Position numbers and translations under genes: made by a program. Positions 1 to 11,500 of a stretch of 64,000 bases of DNA are shown here, in pieces. The stretch is taken from assembly GCF_017591425.1 (NCBI RefSeq), contig NW_024466599.1:26822001-26886000 (forward strand). Reading direction: 5' to 3'. Within the stretch, counting starts at the first letter, position 1. Each line of letters begins with the position of its first letter. The notes beneath the pieces were generated by a model. That model was not told the DNA's origin and searched no databases. It saw only the letters and a program-made list of their open reading frames with translations. This DNA comes from Ochotona curzoniae (Eukaryota; Chordata; Mammalia; Lagomorpha; Ochotonidae).

Positions 1-579
1 TCATTGGGACATGGAGTTGTGAGAGCCTGCCGGCTGGTCTCACAGTCCCCTTGCCTCTTAATAGTAGTTAAAAGAAATGATAAACATAAATCCCAACATG
101 TCACATTCTTGCCTAAAACCTTCTGCTATTAGGATGAAGTCCAAACATGTTAGCGTGTCCTTCAAAGCCGTGATCTCACTCTTACCTGTCTTCTGGGCTG
201 CGTACGTCCCTCTCTCCCTCCTTTGTATCTGTTCCTCCCTGTCCTTTGTTGTCCCTACCTTCTGACACTCTCCCCACAACTCCTCCAATTTCTTACTTGG
301 CTTTGTCCTTTCAATGCTTCAGGCCTTACTGTCAATGTTATTTCATGCAGAAAGACTTTCCCGATAGCCCCAGCAAGAAAGCCCTTCATACTTTTCCTTC
401 ATACCATTTAGCAAGGTTGTGTATGGTTATCTATGCTTGTTCCATGAAAGTAGCAAAGTGGTCTCTCTCATTTTCCATTCTATTCCTAGTGCTGGCTGTA
501 CCACCTAGCTTATAATACACACTCAAGAAAATTGATAGAAAGAATCAAAACATTAGTACCATGCAAATAAAAAGAATGG

Positions 580-910
580 TGTGGACACAGCGTGGTAACC
601 TAATAGCTAAAGTCCTCGCTTTGAACGCACCAGGATCCCATATATGCACTGGTTCTAATCCCAGCACCCCCGCTTCCATCCAGCCCCCTGCTTATGACCT
701 GGGAAAGCAGTTGATGATGGCCTAAAGCCTGGGGCACTGCAACCATGGCAAACCTGGAAGAAGCTCCTGCCTCCTGGCTTCAGATCGGCTCAGCTGCGGC
801 TATTGCAGTCACTTGGGGAGTGAATCATCAGATGGAAATCTTCCTCTGTCTCTGCTCCTCTCTATATATGTCTAACTTTGCAATAAAAATAAATAGATCT
901 TAAAAAAAAA
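580..910 (+). repeat. Lagomorph C-type SINE
   Basis: Near full-length tRNA-derived SINE: head 'cctaatagctaaagtcctcgc', body with 'gggaaagcagttgatgatgg' and 'gagtgaatcatcagatgg', CT-rich stretch, and AATAAA plus poly(A) tail. Moderately diverged. Confidence 0.85.
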
Positions 911-986
911 TTAGAACCGGTGCCCGTATGGGATCTTGGCATGTTGAAGGCGAGGACTTTAGCTGCTAGGTCATGGCACTGGGCCC
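911..986 (-). repeat. C-SINE head fragment, inverted
   Basis: Only the tRNA-like head of a SINE (ending in gggccc at 981-986), inverted relative to the copy that ends just before it. A SINE-tail-like aaaataaaataaatctt follows at 987-1004, so it may be a rearranged insertion in the tail. Confidence 0.75.
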
Positions 987-2201
987 AAAATAAAATAAAT
1001 CTTAAACAAACAAACAAAAAAAGGATGGTATGTCTAGTTATAGTGAATAGGACTCAAAATAAATACAACTAAGACATTTGGGCATTGTGCAAGTTTTCTG
1101 TAATCATGGAAGCAGCATGAGCAAATGTTGCCCCCAATATCTTGATTTTCAGAGGTATATATTCAATCACAGTTTTAAGTAGGTTGTTTGTTTAGTGGCG
1201 AAGGTATTCTGAGGACTATGTTTCCAGGAGAAAAATAGGATGGAGTGGTGGTGGGCAGTGCTTCCTGTTTCTGTGTGGCAGTGACCAGTGCGTTCATTTC
1301 CACAATGTCTGGCAGCACTAATCACACTGAAGACAACCTGGCCATCAGTCTTCTCACGCTCGTGTGAGTGCGTAGCATGTTTCCTTCTTTCATGTGGCTC
1401 TGGTCACTTCTGCTGCCTCGCTGGCACAGAAGGACCCATCTTCTGTGCCCTTCCAGGGACCTTTAGGCTCATCATTCTGTTCCTTGGTATTGGGAGTGTC
1501 AGCCTTGTGGTCTCTGGAGCCCAGAGTCAGGTATGTTCACAGATTTATTTTGCTGAGACTTGAAAGTACAGTCTTTTTAATTATTCATGTGGACTTTTCT
1601 TGGCCCTAGAAGACAATCTCAAGTCCTGGGAAACTCCCCCACCTTTTTTTTTTCTAAATAAAAAGAGTCCCTATGTTTTAGACAGTGTGAGAATGATTGC
1701 CGCATGAAATAATGACTGCATTGGCAACCTCAAAGTGGTTTGCCTGGAGGCAGTCGTCGAGTTCATTGACTTGGAGTCTACTGACAAAGTTCAAATAGCA
1801 AAAGCTTTATGTAATGCTTTGTTTTACACTGGGGATATACTAATATGCTCTTACTACCCTGTATTTTTAATTTAATATTTTGACATGACAATAGCCACAT
1901 TTCTAGGACAAACAGACTCCCATAGGATAATGCAGACAATGTACCAGAATTGTCCAAAGGAAGTGGCCTCAGGGAGTCCTGGAAAGTCAATACTTCTTCA
2001 TGTTCACCATGATTGTCTTTGGATGTACCTGTTGAGTGATGTCCTGAGATGTATTTCCATGTTGGATGTTCCTTGTGAATCATATCATTGCTCTCACGGG
2101 TAGCTACTCCAAGAAACAGAATCCTCATCCTGCTTTACATATTCTGTCCTACTTAATGCATTAAGTAAACTGCGCTTGTAATCTAAGAAGTAGATTAAGT
2201 A

Positions 2202-2523
2202 GGGCCCGACGCCGTGGCGCAGTGGTTAAGGTCCTCGCCTTAAACACGCCCGGGATCCCATATGGGCGCCGGTTCTAATCCTGGCAGCCCCGCTTCCCAT
2301 CCAGCTCCGTGCCTGTGGCCCGGGAAAGCAGTCGAGGATGGCCCAAAGCTTTGGGACCCTGCACCCGCGTGGGAGACCAGGAAGAGGTTCCTGGCTTTGG
2401 ATTGGCATAGCATCGGCCGTTGCACTCACTTGGGGAGTGAACCATCGGATAGAAGAGTTTCCTCTCTGTCTCTCCTTTCTGCATATCTGCCTTTCCAATA
2501 AAAATAAAATCTTTTAAAAAAAA
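2202..2523 (+). repeat. Young full-length C-SINE with perfect 14-bp TSD
   Basis: Complete SINE from gggcccgacgccgtggcgc to the poly(A) tail. It is flanked by the identical 14-mer AAGTAGATTAAGTA at 2188-2201 and 2524-2537. A perfect target-site duplication and intact head indicate recent insertion. Confidence 0.95.
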
Positions 2524-2938
2524 AAGTAGATTAAGTAATTTAATACACTTGCTTTCAGATATATTTAGCACACATAATTTGATACAATTATGTAACATAG
2601 AGTCTGTAAAAAGTCTTCACCCTGCCTTCCTGTTGATCAGAAGGTTGTGGCTCAAAGGATTTCACTTCCTGAAATCCAGTAATGCTGTCTCATTTGTTAG
2701 AAATCCTTATTTGCCTCTTGTTTCTGGATTGAATTATATCTTGTGTGCACTGTCCATACCTGGAGAGTTTATTCTTCCTTATAAACTTTTAAAGAATATT
2801 AACAAGGCAGTTATAGGATGTCTTCCCTCTGTCTAAACATATTTTCATGAATTTTAGAAGTGGAGTGTTACTCTGTTTACAGCCTCTTATTTCTACTCAG
2901 TTGGCTCTTTTTGTTATTTACTCAAAATGTATTTTTTA

Positions 2939-3232
2939 AGGATGGACATTTTGCTCAGTGGTTATGATATTTCTTAGGATGCACACATCCGCATTGGAGT
3001 GGCTGAATTTGAGTCCTGGCTTCACTTCCTAGTCTAGCTTCTCAGTAATGTGCTCCTGGGGAAGCAGCAAGTGATGGTTTATGTGCTTGGGTTCCTGTCA
3101 CCTGCATGGGAGACCTAGATGTTGAGTTCCTAGCATTGCCCTGGACTTGCCCAAGTGTTTGCTTTCTCTTGCTCCATCTCTCTCTTTGCATTTCAAATAA
3201 AATTAAAATAAGTAAATGCATTTTAAAATACA
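2939..3232 (+). repeat. Old C-SINE
   Basis: Diverged copy: 'cagtggttatgat' head, 'ggggaagcagcaagtgatgg', 'catgggagacctagat' and a 'tttcaaataaaat' tail. This older subfamily type differs from the young 'gggaaagcagtcgagga' copies. Confidence 0.75.
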
Positions 3233-4366
3233 TTATTTCTTGAGACTCCCAGTGTGTAATGTTTACTTTAAGTTGATCTTATACCCTAGATCTCCATTTT
3301 CTTACTTATTTATTAAAATAACTGATTTTACAACATCCATTTGAGATCAATCATTCTTAGGTGTTCTAAAGGAAACTAGGAATTGAAACCACTGGTTTAA
3401 ACTTTTCCAACTTGCTTGAAGAGTGATAGCTTATTAAAATACAATTCATTGGTCATTTATAGAGAGAAGCAGCAGCTCTGAGCTCCAGAGTACCTCAGTA
3501 TCCATGTGGGCTCTCTTGGGGAGTCCATCTATTTGGGTTATGCTTTTTTTGTGTGGCCCAATGTCCAGACTGTCCCTTGCTGAGAATATAGAGAAAGACA
3601 AATGGTGCCCGAGTTCTTGACAGTGCAATCCCAGAAAATGATGGTCTTCAAAGAGGTAACTGGGCTGTACACAAGAAGAGTGGCCTCTGCTGGCACTTCT
3701 TGAACAAATTTTTTACAAAGCTATTGGAGAACAGCAATACTCTGGTCTCCCTGGGAGCATTAGCTCTACTTCCCAGCTGATGAGGGAAAGACCTGTGGAT
3801 GAAGGAAGATTTCCATAATAAAATCCATGCAGCAAAATCTTCAAAACCAGCCAAAGATCTGTAAGGACGGTCTACTTAGCATTGTTCAATTAATAAGTTT
3901 CATGAGGATGAACTGGTCTCTAACAATAGAAAAAACAGGGAATGAAATACAATCAAGCAGTTGACTTTTCATTTGAGGTTACACTATGTGCTCTCTCAGC
4001 TAAAATATTCAGATAGTTCACGTTTCTTCAAATCCTGCGGCTAGGGTTAAGACTTCTTCACTTACTATGATTGAAAAAGAAAAGACTAATGTTGATACCA
4101 TGCTGGTGGAGTTACTGTGTCAGCTTACGTGCAAGACTTTCTTCTGCCGGAAGCACACACCTCCTGACCCATTGAAGGAAGAACCTAGCAACTGCTCCGC
4201 ACATTATCCGTATTCTCATAGACTGGATCACGGCCTGCTCCAAGGAAGTCTGCAATTTCTTTGTAATGCTATTTCAAAAACTGCCTGTACTTTCACAAAT
4301 GTGTCTTTCAAAGTATTTTTCACAGTATGTGTGAAGTTTAATTGTGTGTTTGTATTTTCTTTATAG

Positions 4367-4420
4367 GATCAGGCAGCACAGACAGAAGTGAAAAATATAA
4401 TGACTTCCTTGAAGAGGTAA
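4367..4420 (+). CDS. RMDN2: RMDN2 terminal coding exon (partial gene)
   Basis: The last coding exon of regulator of microtubule dynamics 2, a TPR-like microtubule-associated protein. The intron before it ends in a good acceptor (pyrimidine-rich, ...ttctttatag, AG at 4365-4366). The exon opens in phase 0 and encodes 17 residues, DQAAQTEVKNIMTSLKR, then TAA at 4418-4420. From memory the human protein ends EDKEAQKEMQKIMTSLKR; the final IMTSLKR is identical and the rest aligns without gaps. The gene lies on the + strand converging on CYP1B1, as in human, which independently supports the call. I saw no other RMDN2 exon in 1-4366, so the remaining ~390 codons must lie left of the window. The exon is too short to be found by ORF length; it was recognised from the C-terminal peptide and the splice site. 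Confidence 0.88.
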   Translation, partial: DQAAQTEVKNIMTSLKR

Positions 4421-4722
4421 ATAAAAGAACTTGCTCTTCAACAAATCAGATGTGGTCTACTAAAATTTAATCAGATGTGTGTTTTTATTTTCCTGTTATA
4501 TCTTTATTTTGATGTAAGGGCAGTGTACTCAGAATTGAATTGAAGAAAACACCTTTCTGCAGAAAACATCAAATTAGTAACACTATAAAACCAATCATGT
4601 TATTTGGAGAATCTATTTGCTATGTCAGTCCAGAATCACCTATGAAAATGTATAATTTATACTTTTCCTATGAATATATTATAGACTTCAGAACATTTCT
4701 TTAAATAAAATGTTTAAATAAA
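4421..4722 (+). other. RMDN2: RMDN2 3'UTR with tandem poly(A) signals (approximate)
   Basis: AT-rich sequence directly after the RMDN2 stop. Two canonical AATAAA hexamers lie at 4704-4709 and 4717-4722, giving a ~300 nt 3'UTR if used. An AATAAA overlaps the stop codon (4419-4425) but is too close to be the main signal. The AT-rich, SINE-free sequence runs on to about 5340, so a longer UTR is possible. Confidence 0.55.
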
Positions 4723-6091
4723 TCCACAAAATGAAACTCAGTGAGCATTTTATTTATTTGTGAAGATTTACATAAAGCAGTTTCAATAATGTAGCTGAAA
4801 ACTAGAAAACATAAGCAATAAACATGAATAAATTATTGGTGGAAGAGAACAAAAAGAAGAAAACCAAATAGTGATGACAGTATGTGAATAATTGTCTCAC
4901 AGTCACACTAGTGAGAACTTTTTTTCTTCTTTCAGGAAACATTCAGTGCTGCAATATTGCCTTGCAATGACAATGTTTTGGCTCAAACATTTGAGATATA
5001 TTTAAAGAATTTAAAATGCACTGACTTTAATCTCATCATTTCATGTCAATGAAAAATCCTAAAAAAGAAAACCTTACCTATGATCATTCACAAATGTTCC
5101 TAACAGTATAACACAATGCCAAACAATGAGAAAGAGGTTAGCCACATTAAAGAATACAATGATACTAGAGTATTTTAACACTAAAAGTTATTACAGAACA
5201 TCTTTAGTGTGAATGCAAAGGAAATTTACCTCAGCAGCCTGAAAATATGCCAGGAAAACATTTGGTAGAAAATACACTGAAATTAGAGTTACTTCCATTT
5301 CTTTGAAGCTGTTTTATTTTAATATTTCCCAATTATAATAAATGACGTTTTAAATGAGCTCAGTCAGCAGTGATGTACAAAGCTTGAATTTCCTGTTCAG
5401 TATCTCACATGCATGGACAGGCGTGAACAGGTGTGCACACACACATATACTCAATATTTCAAGCTTTGATCTATAGAGATCAGTTAATCAAACTGAGCCA
5501 TTTCCCCCATCATGTCTTTTATAACGGCTAATTCACATACTAAGTCAGTCAAACTGGTCTTACCCACTTGACCTCTGACAGCTGCTCCAACACTGCAGCT
5601 ACCAGCTAGAGCCACTTGGGTCTCCCCATGGGTCTGCGGAGCCCACAAGGCTATGCATGTTTCTCTCAGTCTCTGAAGAATCAGAAGAATGTGCAGATTG
5701 ACACAAATGACGCCTCCTGGTTGTGAAAGATGCAGAACCAACTATGTTTTGGCCTTTGTGTAACAACTTGTCCCAGTAAGCACCACTCCAAAGACTTCCT
5801 CCAGGAACTATGAGCAGTATCAAAGAATACTCTGGTGGATGACAGGGGCTTAAGGATTCACAATTAGAGCATGCTAAAGGTTCAATAAATGTTTGTTTGT
5901 TGTAACAAAATTTTCTACTTAGTCTCTTCAATCAGTGTATCTTCAACAGACAAGTTGGCATCCACGGGTTGAACGATCAGTATAGTTATTTCTAATGAGG
6001 TCTTGATCCCCCCCCAAAATATAATATTTTTAATTCAGTGTCTAGAGTATTGGGATTTTCTGGCTTATTGGCAGTTTCTCAAATAGGGTAT

Positions 6092-6423
6092 GGTTTTTAA
6101 AGATTTATTTATTTTTATTACAAAGTCATATATACAGAGAGGAGGAGAGACAGAGAGGAAGATCTTCTGTCTGATGATTCACTCCCCAAGTGAGCTGCAA
6201 TGGACAGTACTGTGTCGATCCGAAGTCAGGAACCAGGGACCTCTTCCGGGTCTCCCACACGGGTGCAGGGTCCCAAAGTATTGGGCCATCCTCGACTGTT
6301 TTCCCAGGCCACAAGCAGGGAGCTGGATGGGAAGTGGAGCTGCCAGGATTAGAACCGGCACCCATATGGGATCTCAGCGCGTTCAAGGTGAGGACTTTAG
6401 CCGCTAGGCCACGCCGCCGGGCC
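6092..6423 (-). repeat. Young C-SINE with perfect 14-bp TSD
   Basis: Complete copy inserted on the - strand, with the tail at the left and the head ending ...ccgccgggcc at the right. The identical 14-mer CTCAAATAGGGTAT flanks it at 6078-6091 and 6424-6437. Confidence 0.95.
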
Positions 6424-6844
6424 CTCAAATAGGGTATTAAGATAAGTAACTGCCCAACCCTTCATAATACCCCTCTAAATAATCAGGACAGCCTCATTAC
6501 ACGCTCAGCCATACCTTGTTACACTGCAGTTCTCACCAAATCATATAGTCAATGACAGCTAAAAGTTTGCGAATCAACTTTTTCTTGAAGGATGGTGTTA
6601 TATATGGAATATTACACTTATCCCAGGGAATTTCACACAAAGTGAACCATTAGGACCTTACTAATGTTCTTCGGTTATTTCACTTGCTACTCAGGCTACT
6701 TGACCTTGCAGAAGACAGAATAGCTGCAGACTGTTCCTGAAAGGCGACCTTGTCCTGCTGGCTCACTAAGACCAACCTCATGGCCTCGAAGATGAAGTCC
6801 ACAGCCTGCTAACATCTCTAGAGGTTTCATGTGTGAGATCATCA

Positions 6845-6950
6845 CAAAGTTCATGGAAAATAGATACGGAAAAAAAACTATGCATAGATTTCAAAATATT
6901 TTTCACCAGAAATAAACTCATACTAACTTATTAGAACATATCTGAACAGA
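6845..6950. repeat. Mariner-like MITE copy
   Basis: Starts AAAGTTCATGGAAAAT and contains 'tatgcatagatttcaaa' and 'accagaaataaac'. It shares these blocks with copies at 7690-7815 and 44634-44745; the last shows matching terminal inverted repeats. Family assignment is from memory. Confidence 0.45.
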
Positions 6951-7000
6951 ATCTAGTTTCAGTAACTAAGAAGGAAAAGAGATGAATTTGAAAAGAGCCG

Positions 7001-7247
7001 CTGGGTTGGGTGTTTGACCTAGTGGTTAAGCTGCCACATCCCATATTGCAGAACCTAGGTCTTAATCCTGGCTCCATTCATGAATCTAGCTTCCTGCTAT
7101 TGTGCAGCATGATAAACAGCAAGCAATGGTTCCAGTGATTGAATTCCTGCCATCCACGTGGGAGAACAGACTTGAATTCCCATCTTCTAGCTTTGACCTG
7201 GTATTAGCCTCAGCAATTACAGACATTTAAGGAGTGAACCAGTTCAT
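7001..7247 (+). repeat. Old C-SINE
   Basis: Head 'gacctagtggttaagctgcc' and body 'caagcaatggttcc' and 'ccacgtgggagaa', without a tail; directly followed by another SINE fragment. Confidence 0.7.
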
Positions 7248-7257
7248 ATCCTGACTG

Positions 7258-7460
7258 CTCCCCTTCCCATGGTGGCCCAAAGCCTCAGGACCCTGCACCA
7301 GTGCAGGAGACCTGGAAGTAGCTCCTGGCTTCTGACTTTGGATCGGCTCAGCTCCATCCTTTACAACCACTTGGAAAGTGAACCAGCAGAACGAAGATCT
7401 TTCTCTCTGTATCTCCTCTCTGTAGATCTACCTTTCCTTTAATAAATAAAGTGAATGGTT
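7258..7460 (+). repeat. C-SINE, 5'-truncated
   Basis: Starts inside the body ('ggtggcccaaagcc'), continues 'gagacctggaagtagctcctgg' and ends in 'aataaataaa'. Confidence 0.8.
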
Positions 7461-7689
7461 AAAATATATAAATTAGATATTAGATAACTGTACTGGCTTA
7501 GCCAGAGCTAAGTTTTGAACTCTCATGTCTTCTGCACCCTTCTTTGGTCTTAGGGCTCTATACGGTTATTTGGAATTCACTGTGCCTGGCACAGAAAGGA
7601 GGCTCTGAGACTGTTAAGTTACACAGTGTAGACTTATATTACAAGTGCTTTTCCTAAAAAGGTTTTTCCTAAAAAAATTTTTCCTAAAA

Positions 7690-7815
7690 AAGTTTTTTTT
7701 CCTAAAAAAGTTTCATAAATATATAGAGTGAAAAATCTATGCATAAAGCCTAATTTTTTTTTTACCAAAATAAACCTTTCTTTTAACTCCTTTGTCTACG
7801 AACGTTATGAAATAC
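7690..7815. repeat. Mariner-like MITE copy, diverged
   Basis: Contains 'aaaaatctatgcataaagcc' and 'accaaaataaacctt' in the same order as the 6845-6950 copy. Preceded by a small tandem array of 'ttttcctaaaaaag' (7650-7710). Confidence 0.4.
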
Positions 7816-7820
7816 TCTCA

Positions 7821-8089
7821 TTTTTTTAAAGATTTATTTGTTTTTATTTGAAAGGCAGACAGAGAGGAGAAAAGACAGCAAGGAAGATCTTTCTTCCGAA
7901 GATTCACTCCCCAAGGGCCATGCCGGTCGGAGCTGAGCCAATCTGAAGCCAGGAGCCAGCAGCTTCTTCCAGGTCTCCCATGTGGGTGCAGGGTCCCAAG
8001 GCTTTGGGCCGTCCTTGACTGCTTTCTCAGGCCACAAGCAGGGAGCTGGATGGGAAGTGGGGCTGCCAGGTTTAGAACCTGTCGGGCCC
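7821..8089 (-). repeat. C-SINE with deleted head
   Basis: The - strand tail and body are intact, but the sequence jumps from 'tttagaacc' straight to 'gtcgggccc'. About 80 bp of the tRNA-like head is missing while the extreme 5' end is kept. No clean TSD seen. Confidence 0.85.
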
Positions 8090-9128
8090 TCTCCTATTTT
8101 TAAAGATCATTTACCTTAAGTTGGTTGGTAGCTTCATTTAATTCTTCTCCCTGCTTTAGGTCTTCCTCTAATTCTCAGCTTTGTCCCTTTAATTCAGGGA
8201 GCTTGCCGGGCTCCTCTTTGCTTCTGCCTTGTCAGTTTTGCAGAGGAAGCTGAGAAAGCATAAAGTTCATCTGGTCTGTTGCACATCTCCTGGGGATACC
8301 TAGCCCCTCCTTTGCTGCTGCCCAATATCTTGAAAGCTGTTGCATTTTGTCCATGTTTTGTATTTTCAGAGAGAAATTATAACCTTGAAAGGTAACTCTG
8401 TAGCATTGTAGATATGTATCTTTAAAAAAAAAATCTACTCCTCGCTGTATTATCCAGTCATTTAAACCACTTTTGTAGGCAGGAAATACTAAAAGTAGTG
8501 GATTCCTTTTTTTAAACAAGTTTTTACAATGTATATACTATGTAAAATAGAGCAACTTAAGCCAACTGTACTATGAAATCGCTTATGAAGTTGGGATTTG
8601 GTTAGATCTCTAAGATAAATTATTGTTCGTTTTAAAATAGAATACTTGTGCTTTGGCAAACAAGGTTTACATGTGAATAGTGGAAGTATACTTTGCCTCC
8701 CACTTGAACACGTTTTACACATCCCAACTAATTTAAGACTGGGAAACCTAATTGGGATAGTAAAATCTGCAAAAAAATGATCTGTGAGAATGGCATTACA
8801 AACTATGAATGCCACTCAAGTGTGGCTCTAGCAGAGGCCTTGTTGGGCAGTTACTTCAGCCAGACAGCACGGCCCCACCCCATGGGATGTAGAAGTCATC
8901 TCAAGCCCAGCACAGACCATCCTAATTTTTTCAAAGATCGCAGGCATGTACACAGTGATATTCTAGCCAAACCACTAATTCCATTATTTATTTTGACTCT
9001 GTAACCATTTTTATTTCTCTTGTGTTCTTCAATGCTAGGGACTCAGTGTGTGCTTCAGTTGTAAATAACCAAACATGGATTGAGCAATGTTGTGGGGCCC
9101 TCCGGAGGCTTGTCCAAATTTCACACAG

Positions 9129-9450
9129 GCTTGACATTTACACAGTCTGTGGCTGGTAAGGTGGTAACAGACATTGGTACCCCATATGGGTGCCAGTTTG
9201 AATCTCAGCTGCTTAACCTCCAATCCAGCTCCCTACTCATAGGAAATCAACAGAGGCTGGTCCAGGTCTTTGGAACCCTGGACCACGTAAAGACCCAGAA
9301 TTAGCTCCTGGCTGCTGGCTTCAGATTGGCCCAGCTACGGCCATGACAGTCATTTGGGGAGTGAAACAGCGGATGGAAGATATTTCTCTCCCACCTTCTC
9401 TCTCTCTGAAACTGTTTTTCCAATAAAAATGAACTTATAAAAATAAAGTT
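9129..9450 (+). repeat. Old C-SINE
   Basis: Diverged copy with 'ccccatatgggtgccagttt', 'ctcctggctgctggcttcag', 'ggggagtgaaacagcgga' and a 'ccaataaaaat' tail. Confidence 0.8.
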
Positions 9451-9852
9451 CTTTCTGCCTTCAGATACGATGTGAAGGGAGAAAGCAGAGGAAGAAAAGC
9501 AAGTAGGGGAGAATGGAAGGGAGGGAGAAGGAACAAAAATGAGGATGAGGCAGGAGGCAATGCAAGGCCAAGCCTTAGACTTATTAAATCTAATATCTCA
9601 GTGGAACCTTTTTACTCACTGCAGCAGTTTAAGAAAATGATACCATTCTCATTTAACCAGTGAGAAAAATGGAGCTTTTCGCTGTGCTAAACGTCACCTA
9701 CTCAGTTGATGGCAGGAGAGTATCCCCATGTGCCTGACTTCCAGCCCTGGCCAGGGAGGCATGGAAAGATTCCCATTTGGAGCCATACAATCAGCTCACA
9801 CCACTTAAGATTTAATATCCTTAGGGACTAACTCTTTGTTTTCTTTCTGTTG

Positions 9853-10017
9853 TTTCTATTTTCCTTGAGAGTTGCTTGAGGCAGCTTCTAAAACATAGGC
9901 TTCTTGAAATCGGTGCAACTTCTGACTTAGCCAAGAACATAAACAAGTGTCTCCCATGGGGTGGGGCTGGGGGTGATGGGAGATGGTTTCATGGAAGGAA
10001 AACAGTAATTTAAGCTG
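9853..10017 (+). repeat. Direct duplication, copy 1
   Basis: About 165 bp from 'tttctattttcc' to 'taatttaagctg', present again at 10679-10846 in the same orientation with roughly 90% identity by eye. Contains the shared block 'caagtgtctcccatggggtg'. It is not part of any repeat I recognise. Confidence 0.85.
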
Positions 10018-10678
10018 GGCTTTGGAAACAGTGTGGTGTCTGTACAAGATAAATCCATGGGAATGGCCTAGAAAAGTGCTTATTCCACTTAGGGGACAAC
10101 TTACTGGCACATGAAAGCAGTAATTTCTCCACTGAGCTTTGGCTCTGAGTGCGGCTTTGTTTCCCTTTTCATTCTAATGTGAAAAGGTAACCGACTTTCT
10201 ATGGCTACAAATCTACAGTTTACATAGTAGCACTTAATTGAGATTATGACCTACATAACAGTTGCAGTACTCACAGATATGGACTCTTCCATGTAGCTCC
10301 TTGGATTGATAAAATTTTAAAAAATGAGGTGGAAGGGTAACCAGTTTGTGTTTTTTTTTTTTTTACAGAGAACAACTTGCTGGGGATGTGGAAGTAATAG
10401 CCACCTATCCCTTCTACCTTCCCACCTAGTCTGGAGGCTGGACATGCTTTCAGAGCAGGCACCTCCTCCGGATACACAGAGCTGGCGAGGAGTGCGATGA
10501 CCTATCTCAGACCTCAGCTAACCAGACCCGCCTGAAGTTGTTCAAGGGAAGAGCCAGTGAACTGAGTCAGGGCCCAAAGGAAATCATTCTGCACAGCAGT
10601 TGGTACTTCACAAGGGCTCAGCTTCAGTGTTTTTTAACTAGTGGGTTTGGGGACCCAGCTAGAAGAGATGCTCTTTTA

Positions 10679-10846
10679 TTTCTATTTTCCTTAAAAGCTG
10701 CTTAAGGCAGCTTCTAAAACATAGATTTCTTGAAATTGGTGCAACTTCTGACATAGCCAAGAACATAAACAAGTGTCTCCCATGGGGTGGGGGGTAGGAG
10801 GTGGTGGGAGATGGCTTCATGGAAGGAAAAATAGTAATTTAAGCTG
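10679..10846 (+). repeat. Direct duplication, copy 2
   Basis: Second copy of 9853-10017, offset ~827 bp. The homology stops abruptly at both ends, and the right edge abuts an old L1-type segment. Confidence 0.85.
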
Positions 10847-10869
10847 TTTCTTATATTTCTTATATAACT

Positions 10870-11500
10870 TTTCTTAACTTCATTGAAATATAAATCACAT
10901 ACATCAAAACATACTCCTTTAATTAGCTCAGTTTGATGATTTTTGACAATTTGGCACACTAGTATAACCCCTTCTACAATCAAAATATGGAACATGTATA
11001 TTAAATACTCCAGAATCTTCCCTCCTGTTCCTTCCCACTCAATTCCCCCCAGACACCTGAACCCTGGCCCCAGGCAACCACAGAACTGTTCTCTATCTCT
11101 ATAGATTGTTTATACATTTTGAATTCTGGATTCTTTTTCTGGACATGTTTCTAAATCTCATCTGAGAGATTGGGTGAATTAATTTATTTCATTTTTCTTG
11201 AGTAATATAGCATGGTTGGAATATACTGTAACTTATCAACTCACTTGATTTGATTGCTTGTAATATGCAGTGATTACAGGCATTATTACAAATACAGTTT
11301 ATAGGAACATACACAAACAGGTCTTTCTGCAAACATGCTTTTATGGGAGCAGGGAAGGACTTCTAAGCCCAGTGGCATCATATTGTGTAATATACTGAAT
11401 ATACTTTAGCTTTATTAAAAACTACCAAACCCTTTCTCAGAAGGCATTTTCCGAACTATTTTCATTCCCAACAATAATCTCTGAACATTCCAATTGTTTC
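10870..11500 (-). mobile_element. Old L1 3' end, antisense (L1M-like)
   Basis: Pattern of an antisense mammalian L1 3' region: 'cattgaaatataaatcacat', 'accccttctacaatcaaaat', 'ggcaaccacagaactg', 'ctctatagatt', 'ggacatgttt'. Diverged and without an open frame. Confidence 0.6.

Larger units (their letters stand above)
1..4366 (+). other. RMDN2: RMDN2 last intron (partial)
   Basis: No exon recognised other than the acceptor at its right end. Contains SINEs at 580-910, 911-986, 2202-2523 and 2939-3232. The remaining stretches (1-579, 1011-2187, 2538-2938, 3233-4366) show no coding or repeat signal I can name; the ORFs there lack splice sites and family resemblance. Confidence 0.7.

Noticed and set aside
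2226..2598. Several 60-110-codon frames in SINE copies (also 6090-6432, 47242-47589, 60221-60439)
   Set aside because: All fall inside C-SINE bodies, whose GC-rich sequence has few stops; the same peptide pieces recur in each copy.
4067..4366. 99-codon + strand frame ending at the RMDN2 acceptor
   Set aside because: Tempting as an extended exon, but it stops at the acceptor, contains the polypyrimidine tract and does not match RMDN2.
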